This document shows, one piece after another, positions 26,516 through 33,918 of a DNA stretch of 64,000 nt. How positions within the stretch are numbered: the first letter of the stretch is position 1; each line of letters starts with the position of its first letter. The translations under genes and the position numbers were made by a program. The notes below the pieces were generated by a model. It was not told where the DNA came from and ran no database searches. It worked only from the letters and a program-made list of their open reading frames with translations. Source of the DNA: Bacteroidota bacterium (GTDB lineage: Bacteria > Bacteroidota > Ignavibacteria > UBA10030 > UBA8401); contig JBBAAO010000001.1 in assembly GCA_041658205.1 (NCBI GenBank), positions 2,232,001 through 2,296,000 of the forward strand. Reading direction: 5' to 3'.

Positions 26516-27052
26516 CTATGGTCGTCCGCCATGTCTACCTGGACCTCCAGGCCCACCATGATCATCATGACCACCTCGTCCACCAGGACCTCGTCGCGGA
26601 GGTTTATTCCAAAAATTTGTCACCCATTCATCAAATTTTACGATCTGTTCTGCCGTTAAGATGAATTTAATAGAATCAACAAATTGTGTACGTGCCGCCA
26701 CAACTAACTCACGAGCTTGTTCTTTGGTAATAAGACTATCATGAACTTGTTTTCGAATATCTTTTAAAGTCACAAACAAAGTTTGTGCATATACTTTTAC
26801 ACTGTCAAATTGTGCATCTGTCAAACCAACATACTCTTTTATATGACCCAGCATTCTTCCATGCCGTATTGAATCATGTGCTGGTCCATCTCCATGCATC
26901 TCAATAATTTCTGCATCTGTTGCCACCGTCGCCTTATACATTGTTTCTACGCTATAAGGAGCATCAGTCGCAATTTCACTTGCAACAGGACTGCTTTTAT
27001 CGCATCCAACGAACAACAAAGCAAACAATGCTGCTACAAAAAGGTGCTTCAT
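26516..27052 (-). CDS. Spy/LTXXQ-like lipoprotein with Gly/Pro/His-rich tail
   Basis: 178 aa. The N-terminus MKHLFVAALFALLFVGC is a lipoprotein signal with lipobox and Cys17. The mature part is helical, with two segments (YVGLTDAQFDSVKVYAQTLF and KFILTAEQIVKFDEWVTNF) like the LTxxQ repeats of the Spy/CpxP periplasmic chaperone family. The last 30 residues are almost only Gly, Pro, Arg, His and Asp (RRGPGGRGGHDDHGG), a possible metal-binding tail. It may be a periplasmic stress or metal-responsive chaperone. A sigma54-like motif lies 59 bp upstream, similar to one before the neighbouring hsp20 genes, which supports a stress role. Confidence 0.65.
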   Translation of the reverse strand: MKHLFVAALFALLFVGCDKSSPVASEIATDAPYSVETMYKATVATDAEIIEMHGDGPAHDSIRHGRMLGHIKEYVGLTDAQFDSVKVYAQTLFVTLKDIRKQVHDSLITKEQARELVVAARTQFVDSIKFILTAEQIVKFDEWVTNFWNKPPRRGPGGRGGHDDHGGPGGPGRHGGRP

Positions 27053-27110
27053 ATTTGGATCCTCAATTAGTTTGTAATGATTGATTTAGAATTGCTATGT
27101 CATATATCAT

Positions 27111-27127
27111 TACAAGCAACATGCCAA
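27111..27127 (-). promoter_or_regulatory. Sigma54-like -24/-12 element upstream of Spy-like gene
   Basis: On the minus strand TTGGCATGTTGCTTGTA resembles the sigma54 consensus YTGGCACGRNNNTTGCW at 14 of 17 positions, with correct GG-to-TTG spacing. It is preceded by ATTTATTTTT, as in the similar element before the hsp20 genes. Confidence 0.3.
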
Positions 27128-27211
27128 AAAATAAATGATGAATTTTAATCATTTCAAGGATTCATATACTTTCTGCTATGCATAATTTGCGCACTGAATG
27201 CATAGGCTGCA

Positions 27212-27242
27212 TAAAAAAAAGTCCCGCTCAGCACGGGACTTC
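27212..27242 (-). terminator. Terminator of the hsp20 gene cluster
   Basis: On the minus strand AAGTCCCG..CGGGACTT with a 7-nt loop is followed by eight T. It lies about 40 bp after the stop of the last hsp20 gene. Confidence 0.85.
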
Positions 27243-27279
27243 AATTAAATAATGGTACTATTTTCATCGCTATAAGCTA

Positions 27280-27768
27280 TTATTGCACCTTTACATCAAT
27301 CATTTTCGGTTTTGCTTCTTCTGCTTTCGGAAGTGTCAATGTCAAAACGCCTTCCTTGTATTGAGCATCAATATCATTTGTTTTGATTGTACCTGGAATG
27401 GCAAAGGAACGTTCAAAAGATCCATAACTTCGCTCTACGCGATGATAATTTTCCTCTTTCTGTTCTACTTCATTCTTTTTTTCACCTCGTATCGTCAAAA
27501 CGTTATTCTCCACAGTAATCTTTACATCATCCTTCTTCATCCCCGGAAGCTCCGCTTTGAGGATATATTGATCCTTGTTCTCTACAATATCGACTGCGGG
27601 ACTCCAATCCTTGCTGAAGAATGAATCTCCCGCCACGATATCACCACGAAAGAATTCTTCGAAGATTCTATTCATATCATTCTGCAGTGAATGCAATCCA
27701 CGAAATGCAGGAAATTCACTATTCCAACGTGTTACGCTTTGGCTTGGTATTCGTTTCATTAGTGACAT
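27280..27768 (-). CDS. Small heat-shock protein, Hsp20/alpha-crystallin family
   Basis: 162 aa. N-terminal arm with LQNDMNRIFEEFF (about 27-41), an alpha-crystallin domain (about 55-150; WSPAVDIVENKDQYILKAELPGMKKDDVKITVENNVLTIRGEK; GVLTLTLPKAE) and a short C-terminal extension. It is an ATP-independent holdase that keeps unfolded proteins soluble in the cytoplasm. It has a good ribosome-binding site (GGAAGGAGAACA) and lies 47 bp after the second hsp20 gene, so the three are probably one transcript ended by the terminator at 27212. The extension has MIDVKV in place of the usual I-x-I motif. Confidence 0.93.
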   Translation of the reverse strand: MSLMKRIPSQSVTRWNSEFPAFRGLHSLQNDMNRIFEEFFRGDIVAGDSFFSKDWSPAVDIVENKDQYILKAELPGMKKDDVKITVENNVLTIRGEKKNEVEQKEENYHRVERSYGSFERSFAIPGTIKTNDIDAQYKEGVLTLTLPKAEEAKPKMIDVKVQ

Positions 27769-27815
27769 AATTGTTCTCCTTCCTTCTTCCTATGTGACAT
27801 GGATGATTTTTATGT

Positions 27816-28157
27816 TTAGTTAACTGTTATTTGTTTTGGTAAATATTGCTGCTTTTTGTTTAACGTAATCGTTAATACACCAAGATCATATTGTGCATCG
27901 ATTGTATTTAAATCAATATTTTGCGCCAGTGAAAACTCCCGGCGATATTGTTTCGCAATGTCGGATTGTTCTGGTGTGGATAATTCCAACACATCGGCTG
28001 AGATGAACAATGTATTGTTTTCAATATTTGCTTTGATACGGTCTTTTGCCGCACCTGGAATATCCAACGTCACGACATAAGAAGTTGGTGTTTCAACAAT
28101 ATTAACTGCCGGAATAATTGAATGAACCGTTTTCTTTTCTAAAATATTTTGTGACAT
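27816..28157 (-). CDS. Short Hsp20-like protein (alpha-crystallin domain only)
   Basis: 113 aa from the ATG at 28157 (ribosome-binding site AGAGAGAACG); upstream in-frame codons would run into the preceding hsp20 gene. It consists almost only of an alpha-crystallin domain (SIIPAVNIVETPTSYVVTLDIPGAAKDRIKANIENNTLFISAD; DLGVLTITLNKKQ) with hardly any N-terminal arm. The C-terminus PKQITVN has an I-x-V form of the oligomerisation motif. Lacking the arm that drives large oligomers, it may form dimers or mixed oligomers with the two flanking Hsp20s. It is the middle gene of the cluster, 16 bp after the first. Confidence 0.85.
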   Translation of the reverse strand: MSQNILEKKTVHSIIPAVNIVETPTSYVVTLDIPGAAKDRIKANIENNTLFISADVLELSTPEQSDIAKQYRREFSLAQNIDLNTIDAQYDLGVLTITLNKKQQYLPKQITVN

Positions 28158-28173
28158 ATTCGTTCTCTCTTTC

Positions 28174-28602
28174 TTATCGAATGGAAATTTGTTTTGGTTT
28201 TGCATTTTCATGTTTTGGAAGTATAATGCTAAGTATGCCATTCTCGTGTGCGGCAGAAACCTTTTCCACGTCCACAGAATACGGGAGCTCAATGGAGCGT
28301 TCATATTTTCCATATGCAATCTCATTTCGTAGCCACTGCTCCTGTTCCTTCAATTCCGGTTGTTTTCGTTCCGCAGAAATTGTTAGAATGCCATCATTTA
28401 CATTCACTTTGACATCTTGTTTTGCAATACCGGGAAGTTCCACTGAAACATGAACCTGCTCACCGTTTTCTTTCATTGATACTCCTCCAAATCGACTGTA
28501 ACGTTTCATATCGTTGATCGCCGGAAAAGGAACTAATGACGAATTAATGATGGTATTAATTTCATCAAAGATATTTGAAACGGGTTGGAAACGGACTAAC
28601 AT
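28174..28602 (-). CDS. Small heat-shock protein, Hsp20/alpha-crystallin family
   Basis: 142 aa. Short N-terminal arm with FDEINTIINSSL, alpha-crystallin domain (about 40-135; VHVSVELPGIAKQDVKVNVNDGILTISAERK; YGKYERSIELPYSVDVEKVSA; NGILSIILPKHE) and a C-terminal PKQISIR that carries the classical I-x-I-type oligomerisation motif. It is the first gene of the three-gene hsp20 cluster with a strong ribosome-binding site (CCAAGGAG). No CIRCE element (the HrcA operator) was found upstream; instead a sigma54-like element lies 66 bp before the start. Confidence 0.93.
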   Translation of the reverse strand: MLVRFQPVSNIFDEINTIINSSLVPFPAINDMKRYSRFGGVSMKENGEQVHVSVELPGIAKQDVKVNVNDGILTISAERKQPELKEQEQWLRNEIAYGKYERSIELPYSVDVEKVSAAHENGILSIILPKHENAKPKQISIR

Positions 28603-28667
28603 AATTGTACTCCTTGGTTGTTTGTGTTTTTTTTATGAGTGTTGAAGTTTTGTATGATCAGATACAA

Positions 28668-28684
28668 TTCAATCGCTGTGCCAA
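28668..28684 (-). promoter_or_regulatory. Sigma54-like -24/-12 element upstream of hsp20 genes
   Basis: On the minus strand TTGGCACAGCGATTGAA fits the sigma54 consensus YTGGCACGRNNNTTGCW at 15 of 17 positions with the right spacing; the -12 C is A. It is 66 bp upstream of the first hsp20 ATG and, like the element at 27111, is preceded by ATTTATTTTT. Confidence 0.35.
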
Positions 28685-28822
28685 AAATAAATTGCTGAAA
28701 ACAAACAATATTTTGATGACGCTGGATTATTTTATGAAATGATGACAGAAGAATAAGACACATTTTCCGATGCGAGAGTAACGAAGTCAGAAGTTTGTGA
28801 CAATCTGGTTTTAAAAACAGAA

Positions 28823-28852
28823 ACACCTTATCAGGTTTTTCTGATAAGGTGT
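28823..28852 (-). terminator. Terminator of trxB
   Basis: ACACCTTATCAG/CTGATAAGGTGT forms a perfect 12-bp stem with a 6-nt loop, 26 bp after the trxB stop on the minus strand, followed by TTTCTGTTTTT. Confidence 0.8.
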
Positions 28853-28877
28853 CTTCGTAGATGTAGATCAATAAATA

Positions 28878-29822
28878 TTATTCTTGTTCAGCAAGCCATC
28901 GTTCTGCATCAATGGCTGCCATACATCCGCTTCCCGCAGCCGTGACCGCTTGACGATAATAATGATCAGCAACATCTCCTGCTGCAAATACGCCTTCAAT
29001 ATTCGTCTTTGTTGAACCTGCTTGAACTTTTAAATAACCATTCTCATGCATATCTAGAATACCGTGGAATATTTCCGTATTGGGTTTATGACCAATCGCT
29101 AAAAAAAGCCCGTCTGCTTTTACTTCTTTAACGGTACCGGTTTTTATGTTTTTCAATTTCAATCCGGTCATTTTCTTTTTCTCGTTTTCCACAGTTCCCA
29201 ACACCTCTTCAACAACGGAATTCCATTCAACAGAAACTTTGGGATTGTTTAAAACACGATCCTGCATTACTTTCGATGCGCGGAATTCTTCTCTGCGATG
29301 AACCAACGTTAATTTTGAAGCAAACTTTGTTAAAAAACTTGCTTCTTCCATAGCAGTATCACCGCCTCCGACAACATATACTTCTTGATTACGGAAAAAG
29401 AATCCGTCGCATGTAGCACACGCAGAGACTCCATATCCTGAAAATTGTTTTTCAGAAGCAAGTCCCAGCCATTTTGCCGACGCTCCGGTGGAGACGATAA
29501 CAGTATCAGTGGTATAGAGAACATCATCCGCCCACACTTTAAAAGGCCGCTGTGAAAAATCGACTTTTGAAACAATATTAAACTGTGATTCGGCACCAAA
29601 CCGCTGCGCCTGCTTGCGCATGATATCCATTAATTCCGGTCCTTGAATTCCATGCTCAAAACCAGGATAATTTTCAACTTCCGTAGTGATTGTTAACTGA
29701 CCGCCTGGTTGAATTCCTTCAAAAATTAAAGGATTGAGATTGGCACGACTGGCGTAAATTGCGGCTGTAAGACCTGCTGGACCGGAACCGATAATAATAA
29801 TTTTTCTGTGGTTATCTGACAT
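28878..29822 (-). CDS. trxB: Thioredoxin-disulfide reductase
   Basis: 314 aa, the usual length of bacterial low-Mr thioredoxin reductase. FAD-binding GSGPAG (12-17), redox-active CATC (Cys135-Cys138, in SACATCDGFFF), NADPH-binding GGGDTAMEEA (about 152-161), and the C-terminal FAD segment VFAAGDVADHYYRQAVTAAGSGCMAAIDAE. It transfers electrons from NADPH through FAD to thioredoxin in the cytoplasm. It stands as a single gene with its own terminator, downstream of queG on the same strand. Confidence 0.97.
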   Translation of the reverse strand: MSDNHRKIIIIGSGPAGLTAAIYASRANLNPLIFEGIQPGGQLTITTEVENYPGFEHGIQGPELMDIMRKQAQRFGAESQFNIVSKVDFSQRPFKVWADDVLYTTDTVIVSTGASAKWLGLASEKQFSGYGVSACATCDGFFFRNQEVYVVGGGDTAMEEASFLTKFASKLTLVHRREEFRASKVMQDRVLNNPKVSVEWNSVVEEVLGTVENEKKKMTGLKLKNIKTGTVKEVKADGLFLAIGHKPNTEIFHGILDMHENGYLKVQAGSTKTNIEGVFAAGDVADHYYRQAVTAAGSGCMAAIDAERWLAEQE

Positions 29823-29910
29823 ATATACTTAAATGAATAATGTTAATAAAAAATTTGAATTTGTTTGTGCACATCACGATATTTTTTTATCGTAACGTGT
29901 CGAAGGATGT

Positions 29911-30837
29911 CTATGATATTTTGTTCTTAACAATGTTTGCATTACGAATAAGCCCCTCGCGTTTTGTTCGTTTGATAGGGGAATTCTTAAATCGTTGTGA
30001 AAAATCTTCCGGAGAAAGCTGTAATAATGTGTCCAGATTTGGATCAATATTCCAGGCTCTTGGTAAGAACTCGTTATGGTTTGTTGGTTGTTGGAATCTA
30101 TTCCAAGGACAAACATCCTGACAGATATCGCAGCCATAGATCCACTGATCGAACCTCTTCCCCAATGATTCAGCGATCTCCCCGCGGTGTTCTATCGTAA
30201 GATAAGAAATGCATTTGTTACTATCTACGACATACGGTTCATGAATAGCATCGGTCGGACATGCATCGATGCATGCTGTGCATGTTCCGCAAAAATCTTC
30301 CATCGCCTCATCATAGTCGAGCTTCAGTGTTGTGATAATTTCCCCAAGAAAAACCCACGATCCATATTCCTTGGTAATAAGGTTCGTATGTTTCCCCTGC
30401 CAACCAAGTCCGGCGCGAGCCGCCCACACTTTATCCATTGCAGGACCAGTATCGACGTAATATCGTCCTTCAGAGTTCGGTGCTAATTGTTTGATGCATT
30501 CAAAGAGCATTTGGATTCTTTTGGTAACATGGATATGATAATCATCTCCCCAGGCATAACGAGATATTTTCCCATCATGATTATCCGGCTCATGCGGCGT
30601 TGAAGTATAATAATTCACTGCTACACTTATAACCGATTTCGCATTTGGGACAATTTCTCGAGGATCGATCCGTTTTTCAATATTCTTTTCCATCCATTGC
30701 ATTGAGGCATGATAACCACGATTGAGCCATTCCTTCAATCGTTCGCCCTCTAGCGTAATTTCGTCAGCCTTAGCAATTCCGATTTTGTGAAAGCCTAGCT
30801 CAATTGCTTTAGATTTTATTTGTTCGGTAAGAGTCAT
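29911..30837 (-). CDS. queG: Epoxyqueuosine reductase
   Basis: 308 aa. Cobalamin-binding N-terminal part with YYVDTGPAMDKVWAARAGLG, in which Asp135 fits the expected catalytic acid. The 4Fe-4S motifs are CGTCTACIDACP (Cys183, 186, 189, 193) and CDICQDVCP (Cys236, 239, 243) together with Cys209. QueG reduces epoxyqueuosine to queuosine in tRNA, the last step of Q biosynthesis. Its length is that of the form without a long C-terminal HEAT-like extension. About 260 bp without a recognisable gene separate it from the PnuC-like gene. Confidence 0.95.
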   Translation of the reverse strand: MTLTEQIKSKAIELGFHKIGIAKADEITLEGERLKEWLNRGYHASMQWMEKNIEKRIDPREIVPNAKSVISVAVNYYTSTPHEPDNHDGKISRYAWGDDYHIHVTKRIQMLFECIKQLAPNSEGRYYVDTGPAMDKVWAARAGLGWQGKHTNLITKEYGSWVFLGEIITTLKLDYDEAMEDFCGTCTACIDACPTDAIHEPYVVDSNKCISYLTIEHRGEIAESLGKRFDQWIYGCDICQDVCPWNRFQQPTNHNEFLPRAWNIDPNLDTLLQLSPEDFSQRFKNSPIKRTKREGLIRNANIVKNKIS

Positions 30838-31097
30838 TACTGCATTGTTTCATTTACATATCAAAATGTATAAACGATTCGATACCACACCTCAAATAAA
30901 TTCTCGGAGAAAGATTTTCTATGATTTCTGCTTCAAAAACAAATTGCAGAAATATCTTTTTGAGTAATTCAGGTTAACGTGGTAAAAAATCAGTTGAGGA
31001 ATTGAACTTGCGAAAGCTGTTAAGAATGAATTGTTTCCCAAAAACACCTTAAAAGAACTCCTCCTCACAAACCGATCGACAATCCGAGTCTTAAAAT

Positions 31098-31622
31098 TTA
31101 ATCCCTCATCTTTCGTGAGATCAAACCAACAAAAGCCACGACTGCGGTAGCCATCTGGAAATCCGCAAAGAAAACATGTCCCTTTAAATACCCAAAATAA
31201 GCGGTGACTGCATTGCTTAGTCCCAAAAGAAGCCAGCCTATATGGAAATTAGACCGTGCCAAAAAATAATTTCCCAAAAGAATCCCTACGCTAACTATTG
31301 ACTTCGGCAATTCCAATGATCCGTTAAGAACAAAAACGGCTATGGCAATCACTACAGCAATAATTATTAGGCGAATCGGTAATTCAAAAATATATTTTTT
31401 TGTAGGCTTCAGAAAACCATACACTGCCGCTGCCAAAATTCCTACCTGCAAACTGGCCAAGGGCAAATTGCCCCTGGAGGAAAAATAAATAATTGCTAGA
31501 CTGGCAGCAATAATTCCAAACAACCATGCGAATCGCTTGCCGATTAAAATTAAGACTTTATTGGCAAAAAATACCATTACGATAGAAATTTCAAGCAGGT
31601 GGATAGCAAAATCGGAATTCAT
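31098..31622 (-). CDS. PnuC-like membrane protein (possible vitamin/nucleoside transporter)
   Basis: 174 aa from the ATG at 31622, preceded by a clear GAAGGGGG ribosome-binding site. It has six to seven hydrophobic helices. FAWLFGIIAASLAIIYFSSRG followed by LPLASLQVGILAAAVYGFL resembles the W-x-x-G..Q..YG pattern of PnuC (nicotinamide riboside or thiamine facilitators), and the second half WLLLGLSNAVTAYFGYLKG fits the N-containing helix of the same fold. It lacks the full W-W/N-N substrate-site set, so the substrate is open. No NAD or thiamine gene is adjacent. The similarity is weak, so this is a family-level suggestion. Confidence 0.5.
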   Translation of the reverse strand: MNSDFAIHLLEISIVMVFFANKVLILIGKRFAWLFGIIAASLAIIYFSSRGNLPLASLQVGILAAAVYGFLKPTKKYIFELPIRLIIIAVVIAIAVFVLNGSLELPKSIVSVGILLGNYFLARSNFHIGWLLLGLSNAVTAYFGYLKGHVFFADFQMATAVVAFVGLISRKMRD

Positions 31623-32280
31623 AAAACCCCCTTCGTTGCAATGGTACTGTAGTGTTGTATAAAACAAAATGAAATATGCCGCCGATGGTGTTCTAGAATT
31701 CTTCTACGTTTTGAATACCGTTCATGCGGATTGCCAAACGAGGGCACATTTCGTACGACAGGATATTCGCCTCTTCCCCTTAATTTCTCTGCGCAAAAAA
31801 TGAATCTATTAAATTAAAGAATAAAAATGTTTCTATTCGTGCGCAAAATCAATTGGAGAAAAATAAAACATTACCTTGTTTTGAAGGAGATACTAATTAT
31901 CAGATTCCGATGGAGTCAATACGGAAAGCGCCTTTTCTTCGTGGAATCCATGAATGGTTTCGTTTATTTATTTGCAGACTTACCCCAAGGTGATTTTACG
32001 GATATCTGAAATATCTTCAATATTATATTCCATACGCGTTTTAAGCGAAGTATTATTTTCAACCCATAACGGTACTTAATGCTGATTGTGAAAGTTCACC
32101 GGAGAACTTAATCATATTTATAATCTTTCAAATACATACCAAAAAAATATTGCAATATTTCTTCAATGGCAATACCGTGTTTCGGGTATATCTTAATTTT
32201 ATAAACTCAAATCTTTGATCGTCATTTTAGGAACGTGTTAACTCCAAATGAAGGTACTACCAAAGCTATTCATTGACTAG
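31623..32280. other. 658-bp AT-rich stretch without a convincing gene
   Basis: Only short frames occur here, none with a good ribosome-binding site and family resemblance. On the minus strand near 32030-31975 a tiny frame reads MEYNIEDISDIRKITLG then stops; it faintly recalls a trigger-factor N-terminus but is far too short to call. No tRNA, repeat array or strong hairpin was seen. It separates the PnuC-like gene from the Rieske operon. Confidence 0.5.
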
Positions 32281-32580
32281 TTATACATCTAAAAAAATCT
32301 TGTTGCCTTTCACCTCAACCGGAAATGTTTTCAATCTCCCGTTCGCGTTGGTGGATACCCCAGTTCGCACATCATATGCCCAGCCATGCATCGGACACGT
32401 CACAATTCCACTCTCAAACATTCCCTCATGCAGTTTTTGGAATTTCTGATGAGGACACATATTCGAAACAGCACAAATTTGGCTTTCTATTTTGAAAAGT
32501 ACAATTTCTTCTCCATCGAGGATAACTCTTTTTCCTCTCCGTTCTCTCACCTCTTCAATATTTATTCCTGAATTCACCAT
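32281..32580 (-). CDS. Rieske [2Fe-2S] ferredoxin
   Basis: 99 aa, the size of small Rieske ferredoxins such as those of ring-hydroxylating dioxygenases and the NirD type. The cluster ligands are Cys42-x-His44 (MCPHQ) and Cys62-x-x-His65 (TCPMHGW), followed by the usual YDVRTG and PVEVKGNKIFLDV. It is likely a cytoplasmic one-electron carrier. It is last in an operon with an ABM-domain protein (6-bp gap) and an MBL hydrolase (4-bp overlap), so it probably serves an oxidation/detoxification reaction with them. No oxygenase large subunit is encoded nearby. Confidence 0.9.
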   Translation of the reverse strand: MVNSGINIEEVRERRGKRVILDGEEIVLFKIESQICAVSNMCPHQKFQKLHEGMFESGIVTCPMHGWAYDVRTGVSTNANGRLKTFPVEVKGNKIFLDV

Positions 32581-32586
32581 TATCTA

Positions 32587-32889
32587 TCAAATACGTTCAT
32601 ATTCACCAATTTGTGATTCATGTATCGTCAATGATGAGCATTTCTGATCTAGTTCACTATAGCTTTCACGATATTCTTTTTGAAATTTTCGAAAACTATC
32701 GGCAGTCTCCCATTCATCAACCGTTAAATAAATATTTTTCTCGGCAATATCCCGCACCAACATCGTTCGCACATATCCTTTGCCACGTAAAAATAAGCGA
32801 ACCCAGTCCCCATCCGAACCATAGATTTGCTCAAACTCTGTTTCTTTTCCTTGCTTCACTTCAAATTTCCAGATATAGATATAACTCAT
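32587..32889 (-). CDS. Antibiotic-biosynthesis-monooxygenase (ABM)-like protein
   Basis: 100 aa with a ferredoxin-like alpha/beta dimeric fold of the ABM type: YIYIWKFEVKQGKETEFEQIYG, then YLTVDEWETADSFRKFQKEYRESY. These small proteins include quinol monooxygenases and heme-degrading enzymes but many lack activity. Its ATG overlaps the metallo-hydrolase stop (ATGA), and the Rieske gene follows 6 bp later, so the three should be made together. The active-site residues of characterised members cannot be matched with confidence. Confidence 0.65.
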   Translation of the reverse strand: MSYIYIWKFEVKQGKETEFEQIYGSDGDWVRLFLRGKGYVRTMLVRDIAEKNIYLTVDEWETADSFRKFQKEYRESYSELDQKCSSLTIHESQIGEYERI

Positions 32890-33728
32890 ATTACTATTTT
32901 CTCTTTTATTGCCAACCCTTTTTCTGTTTTTTGCAATGTTACTGCCGCGGTTTCAGGATCATGTTCAAAAAATAAGATCCATCCTTCTTTTTCCGCTTGA
33001 GGAAGAATTCTCTTCTTTTCTTCTAATGTTCCAAGTGGTCGGAGGTCATATCCCATGACATAGGGAAATGGTATGTGTGATGTGGTTGGGACCAAATCAC
33101 AACAAAATAGGAGTGTAGATGTTCCATCGGTGATTTTTGGAAGCTGTTGCGCCATCGTATGTCCATTGCAAACAACAACGGATATTCCAGGAAATATTTC
33201 TTGTTCCCCTTCGGTAAACTTTAGCATTCCTTTTTCATGCAAGATCATAAAATCATCGTTCATAAAACTTGCTCGGTCGCGGTCAGAAGGATTTTGCGAT
33301 AATTCCCAATGTGCTTTTTGAACATAATACGTCGCATTCGGAAATGTCGGAACAAGCGTCCCGTTGACGAACTTCGTACTTCCGCCGCAATGATCAAAAT
33401 GCAAATGGGTCAAGATGACATCTGTCACTTCTTCTGGTTTCACTCCATGCTTCGCCAATGAAGTTTCAAGAGCAAAATGAGAATTGTCAAGCCGGTAAAT
33501 ATCTTTCAGTTTATCATTCCATTTTGATCCATTACCGGTATCAACAAGAATCGTGCGGCCTTCGCCTCGGATGAGCAGGCAACGTGCGGCAAGAGTAATT
33601 CTCATTCGTTCGTCCGGAGGATTCGATTTTGACCAGAAAACCCACGGCACAACACCGAACATTGCACCGCCGTCAAGTGCAAATCTCCCCGTTTCTATTG
33701 AAGTAAGTTCGTAGTTTCCGATTTTCAT
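32886..33728 (-). CDS. MBL-fold metallo-hydrolase
   Basis: 280 aa from the ATG at 33728 (MKIGNYELTSIETGRFALDGGAMFG), a start typical of this family; a GTG 36 bp upstream is less likely. The metal-binding motif is THLHFDHCGG, with later ligands in GHTMAQ, FCCDLVP and FFEHDPE. It resembles lactonase/thioesterase-like members acting on a small ester or lactone. It is first in the operon with ABM and Rieske proteins. A 9-bp inverted repeat (33761-33781) lies upstream. A degenerate copy of its first 27 or so codons is found at about 35663-35743. Confidence 0.88.
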   Translation of the reverse strand: MKIGNYELTSIETGRFALDGGAMFGVVPWVFWSKSNPPDERMRITLAARCLLIRGEGRTILVDTGNGSKWNDKLKDIYRLDNSHFALETSLAKHGVKPEEVTDVILTHLHFDHCGGSTKFVNGTLVPTFPNATYYVQKAHWELSQNPSDRDRASFMNDDFMILHEKGMLKFTEGEQEIFPGISVVVCNGHTMAQQLPKITDGTSTLLFCCDLVPTTSHIPFPYVMGYDLRPLGTLEEKKRILPQAEKEGWILFFEHDPETAAVTLQKTEKGLAIKEKIVI

Positions 33729-33760
33729 AACAGTGTTAAATAATGTAATCGAAAATTCTT

Positions 33761-33781
33761 TCACTTTCTAATAGAAAGTGA
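33761..33781. promoter_or_regulatory. Inverted repeat upstream of MBL-hydrolase operon
   Basis: TCACTTTCT AAT AGAAAGTGA is a perfect 9-bp inverted repeat with a 3-nt spacer, 33 bp before the ATG of the metallo-hydrolase. No T-run follows, so an operator or a 5' mRNA hairpin is more likely than a terminator. Confidence 0.4.
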
Positions 33782-33819
33782 GAAAACATTCATGAAAATT
33801 ATGCCTTAACAATAAAAAA

Positions 33820-33850
33820 GCAGTTATCGCTTTAATAACACGACAACTGC
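33820..33850 (-). terminator. Terminator after the AhpD-like gene
   Basis: On the minus strand GCAGTTGTCG and CGATAACTGC form a 10-bp stem with one mismatch, followed by six T, about 70 bp after the stop of the gene at 33919. Confidence 0.65.
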
Positions 33851-33918
33851 AAGATATTTCTTCTTACTATTTTGTTGTTTTAACTCATCATGGATACAAC
33901 TTCCTCAATTAACTATTT

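Noticed and set aside
28603..28822. CIRCE/HrcA operator for the hsp20 genes
   Set aside because: No TTAGCACTC-N9-GAGTGCTAA repeat or close variant is present.
28596..28871. Minus-strand open frame of 91 codons before the hsp20 cluster
   Set aside because: It spans the trxB terminator and the promoter-like motif of hsp20, has no ribosome-binding site and no family resemblance.
31827..32009. Plus-strand open frame of 60 codons in the gene-poor stretch
   Set aside because: Composition follows AT-rich intergenic DNA, and no domain or ribosome-binding site supports it.
31975..32030. Trigger-factor-like fragment (MEYNIEDISDIRKIT) on the minus strand
   Set aside because: Only 17 codons, no further homology downstream; chance resemblance cannot be excluded.
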